NCBI GenBank assembly: GCA_027488195.1
Contig: JAIYCD010000045.1
Location: 1 to 32,280 of the forward strand
Source: Acetobacteraceae bacterium
GTDB taxonomy: Bacteria; Pseudomonadota; Alphaproteobacteria; Acetobacterales; Acetobacteraceae
Length of the DNA: 32,280 nucleotides
Direction: 5' to 3'
Below the pieces are notes generated by a model, which was given only the letters and a program-made list of their open reading frames with translations, was not told the DNA's origin and ran no database searches. This document shows, piece after piece, positions 7,638-15,941 of this stretch. Made by a program: the position numbers and the translations under genes. The stretch's first letter is position 1. The number at the start of each line of letters is the position of its first letter.

Positions 7638-9722
7638 ATGCACGCGAAGGTGGCATCACAGCCGATGGATGGCAGCGCCGAAACCCGAAGCGCCGAGACC
7701 AGACAGGCCGAACCGCAGCTGGCGCCCCTGGCCCCGGCCGGAGAGGCTGCCAGCACCGCCGGTCTCGTTGGCGGCGAGGTCGCGCCGAGCTCGGATCCGC
7801 CCGGCATCGCCGGCTGGGCCATGCCCGATCCCCTGACGCCCGAGGAACCGCCGGAAATCGGCCTCGACATCGAGGGCTTCCCCACCTGCATGGTCACCGC
7901 CGCGCCGCAGCGCGACGATGCGGGCCGGTACCGGCTGGCCTGGCCGTTGCCCGCCGCCCTGCGGGATGGGGTCGCGCGGCGCATCCGGGCCTTCCACATG
8001 ATCTCCGGCCTGGAGCTGGATGGCTCCCCTGTCCTGCTGGAGGCGCCGCCCGTCGCTGCGCCACTGGACGTCCTGCCGGACGCCCCCTGCGGCACCGGGC
8101 TGCGCTGGCCCGGCGGATTGGCCGGCACCCGCGCCGCCGGCATGCCGCATGAGATCGCCGAAGGCGTGCTGGCCGAGGCCGAGGCCCCGGCGCGGACGCT
8201 GGGCTTCGAATTGCTGGCCGAGGGGCCGGATGCACCGCATGGCGGTATCACCCCCGCACCGCGCCGCGGTGAGAGCCCCGCACCGCGCCGCGGTGAGAAC
8301 CCTGCACCGCGCCGCGGTCCGAACCCTGCACCGCGCCGCGGTGTGCGCCTGGTCGCGGATGCGGTGGCGCCCGCCGTCACCCTGCATCTGCGCCTGGGCG
8401 ATGCGACGGCCGGCCTGCCCATGGCCTGGACGGTCGCGGCCTGGCTTCCCATGGCCACCGAGGCGCATGTGAAGGCGCGCTTCGATCTGACCCTGGAGCG
8501 GCGGGAGGGCGCGGCCTTCCATCCGCTGCGGCGGCTGCACCGCGCCACCTTGTTCCGCCGCCCGGCCGACCATGTGGTCGAGTTCACCCTCACGCCCGAG
8601 GAAGCCGCGCTGCTGGCGGAGGAGGGCGTCTGGCTGAGGCTGACGGCGCACGCGGCCCGGGGCCTCTCGGCCTGGCTGCCCATCCCCGGCCCCCCTCCCT
8701 TGCCGGCGGAGCCCCGCTTCGAGGATGCGCGGCTGGACGGCGTCTTCGCGCATGCCGTCGAATTCCTGCGCGTGCATGGCGAGGCGCGGCGCGAAGCGCA
8801 TCCCCTGCTGCCGGATCTGTGGCAGGCCCCGCCCCGCCCCGGCATCGCCGCCAGCCCGGCCGTGGGCGCGCATCCCTTCACCCAGGTGATCCTGCCCATC
8901 TACAATGGCCATGACGAGGTGCGGGAATGCCTGCACGCGCTGCGCGCCGCCGCCACCGGGCCGATGCAGGTGGTGATGGTGGATGACGGCAGCCGCGACT
9001 TCACGGCCGAGATGCTGCGCGCCGAAGCCGCCGCCGATCCGCGCTTCATCCTGCACCGGCGCGACGTCAATCGCGGCTACACCAAATCCATCAATGAGGG
9101 CGTGCTGCTGACCGGCGCCGATTGGGTGGTGGTGCTGAATTCCGACACGCTGGTGCCGCGGGGCTGGCTGGACCGCCTGCACGCCGCCGCCCGGGCGCGG
9201 CCCGGCACCGGCATGGTGGGCCCGCTCTCCAACGCCGCGACCTGGCAGAGCATCCCGGCGGCCAAGCGCCCCGATGGCAGCTGGTCGACCAATGACATCA
9301 TCGCGCCGCGTCACCTCGCGCGCATGCAGGCCATCCTGGACGATGTCTCGGAGCACGCCTATCCGGAATTCCCGGTGCTGAACGGCTTCTGCACCATGAT
9401 CGCGCGCGAGGTCTTCGACCGCGTCGGCCTCTATGACGAGGATGCCTTCCCGATGGGCTATGGCGAGGAGACCGACCTCTGCCTGCGCGCCCGCCGGGCC
9501 GGCTTCCGGCTGACGCTGGCGGATGATTGCTTCGTCTACCACCACAAGAGCGTGAGTTTCGGGCAGTCCGCCCGCGCGCGCCTCTCGCGCGCCGGCGGGC
9601 TCGAGATGACCAACAAGCATTCCGGCGTGGTCGTGCCGGCGCTGGAGCGGATGATGCAGGATTGCGCCCCCCTCGGGCGGCTGCGCGCCCGGCTGACCCA
9701 CCTGGCCGGGGAACTGAACTGA
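7638..9722 (+). CDS. Family-2 glycosyltransferase with in-frame octapeptide repeats
   Basis: Sugar transferase for a surface glycan, 694 residues from the ATG at 7638. The catalytic domain starts near residue 415 with QVILPIYNGHDEVRECLHAL, has VMVDDGSRD at about 445, NRGYTKSINEG, and NSD at 501-503 as the metal-binding motif; the acceptor-binding acidic cluster is in GYGEETDLCLRARRAG. The first 400 residues are unrecognised apart from four octapeptide repeats of the form APRRGExP at residues 207-238. The start is uncertain because the frame stays open upstream through the 23-bp repeats; I chose the ATG just past the repeat block, but no strong ribosome site is seen, and the ATG at 7665 is an alternative. 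The GT4 gene follows after two bases, so they form one operon. Confidence 0.88.
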   Translation: MHAKVASQPMDGSAETRSAETRQAEPQLAPLAPAGEAASTAGLVGGEVAPSSDPPGIAGWAMPDPLTPEEPPEIGLDIEGFPTCMVTAAPQRDDAGRYRLAWPLPAALRDGVARRIRAFHMISGLELDGSPVLLEAPPVAAPLDVLPDAPCGTGLRWPGGLAGTRAAGMPHEIAEGVLAEAEAPARTLGFELLAEGPDAPHGGITPAPRRGESPAPRRGENPAPRRGPNPAPRRGVRLVADAVAPAVTLHLRLGDATAGLPMAWTVAAWLPMATEAHVKARFDLTLERREGAAFHPLRRLHRATLFRRPADHVVEFTLTPEEAALLAEEGVWLRLTAHAARGLSAWLPIPGPPPLPAEPRFEDARLDGVFAHAVEFLRVHGEARREAHPLLPDLWQAPPRPGIAASPAVGAHPFTQVILPIYNGHDEVRECLHALRAAATGPMQVVMVDDGSRDFTAEMLRAEAAADPRFILHRRDVNRGYTKSINEGVLLTGADWVVVLNSDTLVPRGWLDRLHAAARARPGTGMVGPLSNAATWQSIPAAKRPDGSWSTNDIIAPRHLARMQAILDDVSEHAYPEFPVLNGFCTMIAREVFDRVGLYDEDAFPMGYGEETDLCLRARRAGFRLTLADDCFVYHHKSVSFGQSARARLSRAGGLEMTNKHSGVVVPALERMMQDCAPLGRLRARLTHLAGELN
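8256..8342 (+). repeat. 24-bp in-frame tandem repeat inside the glycosyltransferase gene
   Basis: Units start at 8256, 8280, 8304 and 8328, each beginning GCACCGCGCCGCGGT; the period of 24 bp keeps the frame and encodes APRRGESP, APRRGENP, APRRGPNP and APRRGVRL. Each unit contains an odd palindrome with 7-bp arms, ACCGCG flanking a single C (CACCGCG-C-CGCGGTG in the first two). The peptide is a basic, proline-rich linker in the uncharacterised N-terminal region. Confidence 0.85.
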
Positions 9723-9724
9723 CG

Positions 9725-10792
9725 ATGGCGCGCGTTTCCTTTGTTCTTCCCGTGGGCGGCGGCGGCGGCGGCGCGCATTCCGTGGTGCAGGAGGTGGACG
9801 CCATGCGTGACCTCGGCATCGAGGCGCGGGTGCTGGTCAATCGCTCCAATGTGGAGAGTTTCCGCTCCGCCTATGACCGCTTCGCCTGGGTGGGCGAGGG
9901 CGGCATGGAGGTCTTCGACGGGCCCAAGGACCTCGCGACCCTCCTGGCCGATGCGGAGGTGGCGATCGCCACCACCAACACCTCGGCCCATTCCATCGCC
10001 GAGACGCAAAAGGCCGCGCGGGGGCACGCCTTCCGCCCGGCCTACTACGTGCAGGACTATGAGCCGCTGTTCTACCGCGCCGGCAGCGCCGAGCACGCGC
10101 TCGCCATCGCCAGCTATTCGGTGCTGCGGGACTGCACCCATTTCGCGAAGACCCGCTGGCTCGCCGGCATGGTCGAGGCCGCGCACGGCCACGCGACGGC
10201 GCTGGTGGTTCCCAGCATCGACCATGCGATCTACCGCCCGGCCCGCCGGCCGCCCGGGGCGCCGCGCCTCGTGGCCGCGATGGTGCGCCCCGCCACGCCC
10301 CGGCGGGCGCCGCGCCGCACGCTGCGCATGCTGGGCCGCCTGGCTGCCGGCGAGTTCGGGCCGGTCGCCGTGATCGCCTTCGGCTGCAGCGCCGAGGAGC
10401 TGGAGGCCGCCGGGCTGGTCCTGCCGGCCGGCGTCACCCTGCTCGGCCGGCTCAAGCAGCTCCAGGTGGCGGAGCTGCTGCGCCGCACGGACGCCTTCCT
10501 CGACCTGTCGGACTACCAGGGCTTCGGCCGCACGGCCGCGGAGGCGATGGCCTGCGGCGCCGTGGTCCTCGCACCCGCGCTGGGCGGCGCCGGCGACTTC
10601 ATCAGCGATGGCGTGAGCGGCTTCCTCGCCAACACCACCGATGACGCGGCCGTGGCCGAGGCGATCCGCCGCATGCTCTCCCTCTCGGAGGGCGAGCACC
10701 GCCGGATCCGCCTGGCCGCGCTGGAGGCGGTGGCGGGCTTCACGCCGATCCGGGCGGCGATCTCGGAATTGCGGGCGCTGGGCCTCGGATAG
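9725..10792 (+). CDS. Family-4 glycosyltransferase (GT-B fold)
   Basis: Retaining glycosyltransferase of the GT4 type, 355 residues, cytoplasmic, probably acting on the same glycan as the preceding GT2. It opens with the first Rossmann strand and glycine-rich loop RVSFVLPVGGGGGGAHSVVQ, then YYVQDYEPLFYRAGSAEH, which is typical of rhamnan/O-antigen type GT4 enzymes. The donor-binding segment is SDYQGFGRTAAEAMACGAVV at about residues 260-280, where the family usually has E-x7-E; here the first position is Gln or Tyr-Gln as in several GT4 subfamilies. The start ATG lies two bases after the stop of the GT2 gene, indicating translational coupling. It ends three bases before the stop of the convergent GNAT gene. 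Confidence 0.92.
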   Translation: MARVSFVLPVGGGGGGAHSVVQEVDAMRDLGIEARVLVNRSNVESFRSAYDRFAWVGEGGMEVFDGPKDLATLLADAEVAIATTNTSAHSIAETQKAARGHAFRPAYYVQDYEPLFYRAGSAEHALAIASYSVLRDCTHFAKTRWLAGMVEAAHGHATALVVPSIDHAIYRPARRPPGAPRLVAAMVRPATPRRAPRRTLRMLGRLAAGEFGPVAVIAFGCSAEELEAAGLVLPAGVTLLGRLKQLQVAELLRRTDAFLDLSDYQGFGRTAAEAMACGAVVLAPALGGAGDFISDGVSGFLANTTDDAAVAEAIRRMLSLSEGEHRRIRLAALEAVAGFTPIRAAISELRALGLG

Positions 10793-10795
10793 CGG

Positions 10796-11314
10796 TCAGG
10801 CGGGCAGCGTCCGCTCGCCCTCGCCCAGCGGGCGCTGCATCGTCACCACATCCACCCATTGGCCGAATTTGAGCCCGACCGCCTTCATCGTCCCCACCTG
10901 GCGGAAGCCGAGCGAGGAATGCAGCCCGATGGAGCCGACATTCTCGCTATCCCCGATCACGGCGATCATCTGCCGGAAGCCCTTCGCCGTCGCGTGATCG
11001 AGCAGCGCCAGCACCAGCGCCTTGCCGACCCCCATGCCGCGCACGTCGTCGCGGACATAGATGCTGTCCTCGGCCGTGAAGCGATAGGCGCTGCGGTCGC
11101 GGATCTGGGCGTAGTAGCCATAGCCCACGATCACGCCCTCATTCTCCGCCACCAGCCAGGCGCAGCCCGCCGCCTGCACCTTGGCCATGCGCTGGCCGAG
11201 CTCCGCCGCATCGGGCGGCGTCTCCTCGAAGGTGCCGGTGCCGGTCATGACGTGATGCGCGTAGATGGCGGTGATGGCGGGCAGATCGGCCGCCGTGGCG
11301 TCGCGGATGATCAT
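10796..11314 (-). CDS. GNAT acetyltransferase, phosphinothricin/methionine-sulfoximine acetyltransferase type
   Basis: Acetyl-CoA dependent N-acetyltransferase (172 residues). The opening IIRDATAADLPAITAIYAHH and GTFEETPPDAAEL match the Pat/MddA subgroup that acetylates the free amine of phosphinothricin or methionine sulfoximine. The acetyl-CoA loop is visible as VRDDVRGMGVGKALVLAL, followed by MIAVIGDSENVGSIGLHSSL and the C-terminal GFRQVGTMKAVGLKFGQW, also subgroup-typical. The ATG overlaps the TGA of the upstream amidase in an ATGA, so translation is coupled; amidase and acetyltransferase may act on related amide or amine compounds (inference). It converges on the GT4 gene with a three-base gap. 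Confidence 0.93.
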   Translation of the reverse strand: MIIRDATAADLPAITAIYAHHVMTGTGTFEETPPDAAELGQRMAKVQAAGCAWLVAENEGVIVGYGYYAQIRDRSAYRFTAEDSIYVRDDVRGMGVGKALVLALLDHATAKGFRQMIAVIGDSENVGSIGLHSSLGFRQVGTMKAVGLKFGQWVDVVTMQRPLGEGERTLPA

Positions 11315-12513
11315 GCGAGGCCGAGCTCCTCGGCCACGCGCGTGGCGAGCGCCAGCAGCGCGCGGTCCCGCCCCGGGGCGGCGGCCAGCGAGAGGCCGAC
11401 CGGCGCGCCATCCACGCGGCCGGCCGGGATGCTGACCTCGCAAAGCCCGGCCAGGCCCGAGATGGCCGTCACACCCATGCTGCGCTCCCGCACCGCATTC
11501 TGCTCGGCCGCCGAGGCCGAGAGCAGCGGCGCCGGGAAGGGCGAGGTCGGGAAGACGAAGACCGCGCCCCCCGCCAGCAGCGAGCGCACGCGCACCGAGA
11601 AGCGCTTGCGGAAGGCGCGGCCAGCGGCGGATTTGGCCGGGTCCATGTCGCGCGCGCCCTCGAAGCGCTCCTTCACGCCGGGGCCGAATTGCGGGTTGGT
11701 CGCCGTGATCCAGCTGCCGAGCGTGGCCCAGGCCTCCTGCGCCTGGGCGCAACGGAAATTCTCATAGGCCAGGGCCAGGATGTTCGTCGGTCCCTCGACG
11801 CGCACGGCGGGCCCGGCGCCCAGCACGCGCTCCACCGCCTCCAGCGCGGGCAGCAGCGCATTGGCCGTGGCGGGGTCCGCGTTCATCCAGACGCTTTGCG
11901 GCTTCAGCATCGGCGAGAGCTGCGCGATATTGGGCAGCGCATCCTCGGGCAGCAGCGCATCGCCGACCATCTCCAGCACGCGGGCCGAGCGCGCGAACCA
12001 GCCGCAGGTGTCGAAGCTCGGCCCCAGGCCGCAGGCGCCGGCCAGGCTCACCGCCCCCCAGCTCGGCCTGATGCCGAAGACGCCGCAATAGCTGGCCGGG
12101 ATGCGAACGCTGCCGCCCGTGTCCGAGCCCAGCGCGAAATCCACCAGCCCCGCGCCCACCGCCGCGGCCGAGCCGCAGGAGGAGCCGCCGGGGAAGCGAT
12201 CGGGCGCATTGGGGTTGATCGGCGTGCCATGCCAGACATTCTCGCCCGTCAGCCCGTAGGCGAGCTCGACCGTCTTGGTCTTGCCGATGAGCTGGCCGCC
12301 CGCCTCCAGCAGCGCCATGACGGCGGGCGCGGTGGCGGCGGCGACGGGATGGGTGCGGCCCCAATCCGGATTGCCATAGGTGGTGACGGCGCCCTTCACG
12401 TCGAACAGGTCCTTCACCGCGAAGGTGAGGCCATCCAGCACGCCTGAGCCGAGCGGCGCATGCGTCACCCGCTCGCCGGGGATGAAGGCCTTGACGTCAT
12501 CGGAAAGGGACAT
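11311..12513 (-). CDS. Amidase signature family hydrolase
   Basis: Second amidase in the window (400 residues), distinct in sequence from the one at the left end. Triad motifs are visible: Lys in LTFAVKDLFDVKGAVT (near residue 32), cis-Ser in FPGGSSCGSAAAVGAG, nucleophile Ser in GSDTGGSVRIPASYCG. Its compact length and the TTYGNPDWGRTHP segment fit the short AMI1-like amidase group found in alphaproteobacteria. The ATG at 12513 was chosen because the homology begins at once after it; the frame stays open 27 codons further 5', but that part runs into the hairpin behind the phytase-like gene. Start-stop overlap with the GNAT gene indicates one operon. Substrate unknown. Confidence 0.93.
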   Translation of the reverse strand: MSLSDDVKAFIPGERVTHAPLGSGVLDGLTFAVKDLFDVKGAVTTYGNPDWGRTHPVAAATAPAVMALLEAGGQLIGKTKTVELAYGLTGENVWHGTPINPNAPDRFPGGSSCGSAAAVGAGLVDFALGSDTGGSVRIPASYCGVFGIRPSWGAVSLAGACGLGPSFDTCGWFARSARVLEMVGDALLPEDALPNIAQLSPMLKPQSVWMNADPATANALLPALEAVERVLGAGPAVRVEGPTNILALAYENFRCAQAQEAWATLGSWITATNPQFGPGVKERFEGARDMDPAKSAAGRAFRKRFSVRVRSLLAGGAVFVFPTSPFPAPLLSASAAEQNAVRERSMGVTAISGLAGLCEVSIPAGRVDGAPVGLSLAAAPGRDRALLALATRVAEELGLA

Positions 12514-12551
12514 GGCGGGGACCTTGAAGGAACCCTCCCATGCTAGATGGG

Positions 12552-12583
12552 TGGCCCGGGCGCGCCAAGTGCGCCCCGGGCCA
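12552..12583 (-). terminator. GC-rich hairpin behind the phytase-like gene
   Basis: Arms TGGCCCGGG (12552-12560) and CCCGGGCCA (12575-12583) pair perfectly, with additional partial pairing inside, eight bases past the stop of the phytase-like gene. It lacks a T-tract on the minus strand, so intrinsic termination would be weak; it may be a transcript-stabilising or Rho-assisted element between this gene and the downstream amidase. Confidence 0.5.
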
Positions 12584-12590
12584 GCCTCCC

Positions 12591-13982
12591 TCACCGCGCC
12601 CGCAGCAGTTCCGGCACGCGCAGCAGGATCAGCTCATTGTCATCCGCCCGGCTCAGGTGGCGCCCGGCCGAGAAGGGCAGGTTGTTGTCATTGCCGACGA
12701 TGATGTGGTCCGCATCCACCATCGCCACATTCTCGATGGTGAAGAAGGGGAAGGTGAAGACCGTGTCGGAGGCGCCCGCCGCCCGGTCGCCGCGCTGCCG
12801 CGCCACCCGCTCCGGGTCCTGGATGGCCATCAGGTCGATATGGCCGATCTTGCGGACGAAGCCCTCGGCATCCGCCGCCCCCATGTCCACGAGGTAGATG
12901 CGCTTCAGGCGCGCTGGCATGGCGAAGCAGGGGGCGGCATGCGTGCTCTCGACCCCCTGGGCGCAGGCGCGGCCGGCATCGCCCTCGCCATTGTCACGCT
13001 CGATCACGAGCGCCCGGCGCTCATCGATGAAGTTGAAGTCGCCGATGGCCGTCGCCCCCGGCTCCAGCCGGTAGCGCAGGTTGCGGCCGGTCCAGGCCAT
13101 GCGCGCCACGTCGAATTCCAGCACGCGGAGGAACTGGCCCTCGGGGTTGTTGGTGCCGGCGGCGAAGAGCGGCTGCTCCATCAGCGCCCAGATGGTGCGG
13201 CCATCCGGCGTCAGCGCCATGCCCTCATAGCCGCCCGAGCGGCGGACGCGGTGCGGAACGCCGGCGGTCGGGTTGGCGGGGATCAGGTTGGCGTGGTGGT
13301 CCGGCGTGCGCAGCGCCTCGCCATCCATGGTCGTCTCGATGACGCGCAGCAGGCGGCCCTGGGCGTCGAAATGCAGCAGATAGGGGCCGAACTCGTCGCC
13401 GATCATCATCGTGCCATCCGGCAGCGGCTGGATGCTCTCCACGTCGAAATCGGCGCCGGTCAGGTAGCGGCTCGGCGTCGCCTCGTTCTGGATGACGAAG
13501 CTGGTGACGCGGTTGGGGTCCGAGAGGAAGATCGTGTTCTCGACGGCCACCGCGCCGCTCTGCCAGTTCGGCCGCACGCGATGGATCATCAGCAGCGCGT
13601 CGGGGCTGTTGCGGCGATTGCCGAAGCCATTGTCGCCCGTCACCCAGTAGCTGCCATCGCCCACCGGCTTGATGCCGGAAAAGCCCTGCAGCGGCTGGCC
13701 GGGGAAGGGCATGGCCAGGCCGGTCGCGCGCGGGCCATAGCCCGGCAGGGTCACGCCCGGGATGCTGCCGGCGACCTCATTGCGCGCATTGCCCGGGCCG
13801 GTGAAGCGGCCGGAGAGGCGGAAATATTCGGGCGCATCGGCCGGGGGTGCGAGGAAGGTCGCGGCCGGCAGGATCGCCTGGCCCACCAGGCGCGCCTCGA
13901 AGCGGGTATCGGCGGCGGCCGGCAGCGCGAGGCTGATCGCGGCCCCCACGGAAAAAACGGTGGCGAGCAAGAGACGGCGCAT
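12591..13982 (-). CDS. Secreted esterase-like / phytase-like beta-propeller protein
   Basis: 463 residues of the 'esterase-like activity of phytase' family (Phytase-like domain), whose members are exported and whose true substrates are mostly unknown. Residues 1-25 are a classical signal peptide, MRRLLLATVFSVGAA through ALPAAADT. Family motifs include GFSGIKPVGDGSYWVTGDNG, NSPDALLMIHRVRP, SIQPLPDGTMMIGDEFGPYL and YEGMALTPDGRTIWALMEQP, each a propeller-blade segment. The ATG at 13982 has GGAGGG about ten bases upstream, which decides it over an in-frame ATG 13 codons earlier. No partner in an obvious operon: the small membrane ORF lies 95 bp upstream on the same strand and the amidase 77 bp downstream. 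Confidence 0.92.
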   Translation of the reverse strand: MRRLLLATVFSVGAAISLALPAAADTRFEARLVGQAILPAATFLAPPADAPEYFRLSGRFTGPGNARNEVAGSIPGVTLPGYGPRATGLAMPFPGQPLQGFSGIKPVGDGSYWVTGDNGFGNRRNSPDALLMIHRVRPNWQSGAVAVENTIFLSDPNRVTSFVIQNEATPSRYLTGADFDVESIQPLPDGTMMIGDEFGPYLLHFDAQGRLLRVIETTMDGEALRTPDHHANLIPANPTAGVPHRVRRSGGYEGMALTPDGRTIWALMEQPLFAAGTNNPEGQFLRVLEFDVARMAWTGRNLRYRLEPGATAIGDFNFIDERRALVIERDNGEGDAGRACAQGVESTHAAPCFAMPARLKRIYLVDMGAADAEGFVRKIGHIDLMAIQDPERVARQRGDRAAGASDTVFTFPFFTIENVAMVDADHIIVGNDNNLPFSAGRHLSRADDNELILLRVPELLRAR

Positions 13983-14076
13983 GCGGGGATCCCTCCGGAA
14001 TGGAAGGCGCCCGCCTAGCAACCGCTCATGACACGCCCGCGACGAATTTGTTGCGGCCGCGTAAATCGTGGTCCCG

Positions 14077-14235
14077 TCACACGAAGCCGATCAGCGCACC
14101 CTTCGTCACCATCGCGGCCAGTGCGGCGGCGGCGAGCGCCGCGCCCACCGGCATGCGGCGCGCCGTGAGCGCCCAGGCGGCGCCGGCCGCGATCAGGGCC
14201 CAGGCCACCACGTCTCCCGAATCAATTCCCGTCAT
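14077..14235 (-). CDS. Small hydrophobic protein, 52 residues, probably two membrane helices
   Basis: A short frame starting ATG with GGGAGA about ten bases upstream. It begins MTGIDSGDVVAWALIAAG; residues 9-24 form a first hydrophobic helix, a basic turn TARRMPVG follows at 24-31, and residues 31-51 form a second helix ending ALIGFV. The charge pattern (acidic N-terminus, Arg-Arg in the turn, Lys in the second helix) fits a small inner-membrane protein with the turn in the cytoplasm. No family recognised. It lies alone between the RimJ-like GNAT and the phytase-like gene, all on the minus strand, in what would otherwise be a 316-base gap. Good ribosome site and hydropathy argue for a real gene, but no homology was tested. 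Confidence 0.55.
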   Translation of the reverse strand: MTGIDSGDVVAWALIAAGAAWALTARRMPVGAALAAAALAAMVTKGALIGFV

Positions 14236-14298
14236 CTCGCGTCTCCCGTGTGACGTTGCGATGACGCAATCTAGGCCGAATCCCGCCTCTCCGCCAGT

Positions 14299-15009
14299 TT
14301 ATTCAGCCGTCATGAGGGAGCGCTTCGGCCGCCCCGCAGCATCCCAGTTGGAATCATCCAGCCAGGCCTGGATGGCCGCCGCCCGCGCCGGCCATTCCTC
14401 GGCCAGGATCGAGAACCAGGCGGTATCGCGCCTGCGGCCCTTGATCGTCATCACCGCGCGCAGCGTGCCCTCATAGGTGAAGCCGAGGCGCTTCGCCGCC
14501 CTTCGCGAGGGCGCGTTCAGCGCGTTGCACTTCCAGGTGAGGCGCCGGTAGCCCAGATCCTCCATCGCGTGGCGCATCAGCAGGAACATCGCTTCCGTCG
14601 CCGCCCGCGTGCGCTGCATCCGGGGGCTGAACCAGATATGGCCGATCTCGATATGGGCGTTGGCCGGCTGGATCTCCATCAGCGTCAGCCAGCCATCCAC
14701 CGTGCCGCTGCGATGCGGCCGGACCGCCCAGGCGATCGGGTCATGCGTCGTGGAAAACCCGCCGACGAACTGGGTGATCGCCGCTTCCGAGGCGAAGGGG
14801 CCGTAGCCCATATAGGCCCAGCTCGCCTCGCTCGTGTCGCTCTGCGCGGCCTGCCAGAGGTCCGGCGCGTGGCGGGGGTGCAGCACCTCCAGATCCACGC
14901 TGCGGCCCTTGTGCGGGATGCGCGCGGGCAGCGGGCGGGGCATGGTGTCCACGCGCTCGCCCACGGGCGGGTTGGTTTCGGGGTCATGCGGGGGGGTGAA
15001 ATCAGCCAT
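14299..15009 (-). CDS. GNAT acetyltransferase, RimJ/RimL type
   Basis: Probable N-acetyltransferase of the RimJ/RimL branch (236 residues), acting on a protein N-terminus or a small amine; the target is unknown. Visible features are GTVDGWLTLMEIQPANAHIE (central strands), GHIWFSPRMQRTRAATEAMF, which corresponds to the acetyl-CoA binding strand and helix, the conserved WKCNALNAPSRRAAKRLGF, and EGTLRAVMTIKGRRRDTAWF, typical of the YJL/RimL group. It is divergent from fpr with a 52-bp gap. The start ATG gives an N-terminal extension of about 30 residues (rich in Pro) before the first strand; the ATG at residue 23 is an alternative. Confidence 0.92.
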   Translation of the reverse strand: MADFTPPHDPETNPPVGERVDTMPRPLPARIPHKGRSVDLEVLHPRHAPDLWQAAQSDTSEASWAYMGYGPFASEAAITQFVGGFSTTHDPIAWAVRPHRSGTVDGWLTLMEIQPANAHIEIGHIWFSPRMQRTRAATEAMFLLMRHAMEDLGYRRLTWKCNALNAPSRRAAKRLGFTYEGTLRAVMTIKGRRRDTAWFSILAEEWPARAAAIQAWLDDSNWDAAGRPKRSLMTAE

Positions 15010-15061
15010 GCGGCATCATTCCCCGCTTGCGCGCCGTTGTCACGGGCCGCAAAACCCGCCC

Positions 15062-15868
15062 ATGGACACGAACACCCAACCCATCCTCGCGGCACCCCCG
15101 GGCTTCTACGCCGAAGAAGTCACCTGGGTGCATCACTGGACCGACAGCCTGTTCAGCTTCAAATGCACGCGCGACACGGCGCTGCGCTTCACCTCCGGCC
15201 AATTCGCGATGATCGGCCTGATGGTGGACGGCAAGCCGCTGACCCGCGCCTATTCCATGGTGAGCCCCGCCTGGGAGGATCACCTGGAGTTCCTCTCCAT
15301 CAAGGTGCAGAACGGCCCGCTCACCTCGCGCCTGCAGCACATCAAGGTGGGCGAGCGCGTGCTGATCGGCCGCAAGCCCGTGGGCACGCTGATCCCCGAC
15401 AACCTGCTGCCCGGCCGCAACCTCTGGTTCCTGGCCACCGGCACCGGCCTTGCCCCCTTCATGTCCCTGATGCGGGACCCCGAGATCTATGACCGCTATG
15501 AGCGGATCATCGTGGCCCACACGGTGCGCGAGGCGCGCGAGCTCGCCTATCGCGACTACATCACGGGCGAACTGCGCGAGCATGAGCTGCTGGGCGAGAT
15601 GGTGCAGGAGAAGCTGATCTACCTCCCCGCCGTGACGCGCGAGCCCTTCCCCGTGCAGGGCCGCATCACCACGCGCCTGGAGACCGGCGAGGCGGAGAAG
15701 CAGGCGGGCGTAGCGGCGCTCGACCCCGAATTCGACCGCGTGATGATCTGCGGCAGCGAGGCGATGAACGCCGACTGCAAGGCGCTGCTGGAAGCCCGCG
15801 GCTTCATCGAGGGCACCAACAATGCCCCCGGCAGCTACGTCGTCGAGAAGGCCTTCGTGACGAAGTGA
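15062..15868 (+). CDS. fpr: Ferredoxin/flavodoxin--NADP+ reductase
   Basis: FAD enzyme exchanging electrons between NADPH and ferredoxin or flavodoxin in the cytoplasm; in proteobacteria it supports redox supply and oxidative-stress defence. 268 residues, the usual length for the bacterial Fpr class. FAD-binding RAYSMVSPAWEDHLEFLSIK at about residues 62-81, pyrophosphate-binding GPLTSRLQHIKVGERV, NADP-binding FLATGTGLAPFMSLMRDPE, and MICGSEAMNADCKALLEARG are all present. The tail SYVVEKAFVTK after the usual Fpr end is the alphaproteobacterial-type C-terminal extension. The ribosome site is weak (CCGC-rich), and the frame is open further upstream into the divergent GNAT gene, so the ATG at 15062 rests on the homology start. 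Followed at once by a strong terminator. Confidence 0.95.
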   Translation: MDTNTQPILAAPPGFYAEEVTWVHHWTDSLFSFKCTRDTALRFTSGQFAMIGLMVDGKPLTRAYSMVSPAWEDHLEFLSIKVQNGPLTSRLQHIKVGERVLIGRKPVGTLIPDNLLPGRNLWFLATGTGLAPFMSLMRDPEIYDRYERIIVAHTVREARELAYRDYITGELREHELLGEMVQEKLIYLPAVTREPFPVQGRITTRLETGEAEKQAGVAALDPEFDRVMICGSEAMNADCKALLEARGFIEGTNNAPGSYVVEKAFVTK

Positions 15869-15875
15869 TCCCCAA

Positions 15876-15898
15876 AAAAACGCCGAAGAGGCGTTTTT
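15876..15898 (+). terminator. Rho-independent terminator of fpr
   Basis: Arms AAAAACGCC (15876-15884) and GGCGTTTTT (15890-15898) pair around a five-base loop, seven bases after the fpr stop. The A-run on one side and T-run on the other make it work in both directions. Confidence 0.92.
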
Positions 15899-15941
15899 CC
15901 GGGGGCCCCGGTTTGGTGCTGACCTTGGGGGTTGGGCTCAT

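Noticed and set aside
4142-8152. A very long open frame on the plus strand across the glycosyltransferase genes
   Set aside because: Composed of His/Arg/Gln/Pro-rich sequence with no family motifs; it runs antisense to the two minus-strand glycosyltransferases, as is usual in GC-rich DNA.
12540-14018. Long plus-strand frame over the phytase-like gene
   Set aside because: Antisense shadow; its sequence is low-complexity and lacks motifs, whereas the minus strand has a signal peptide and propeller motifs.
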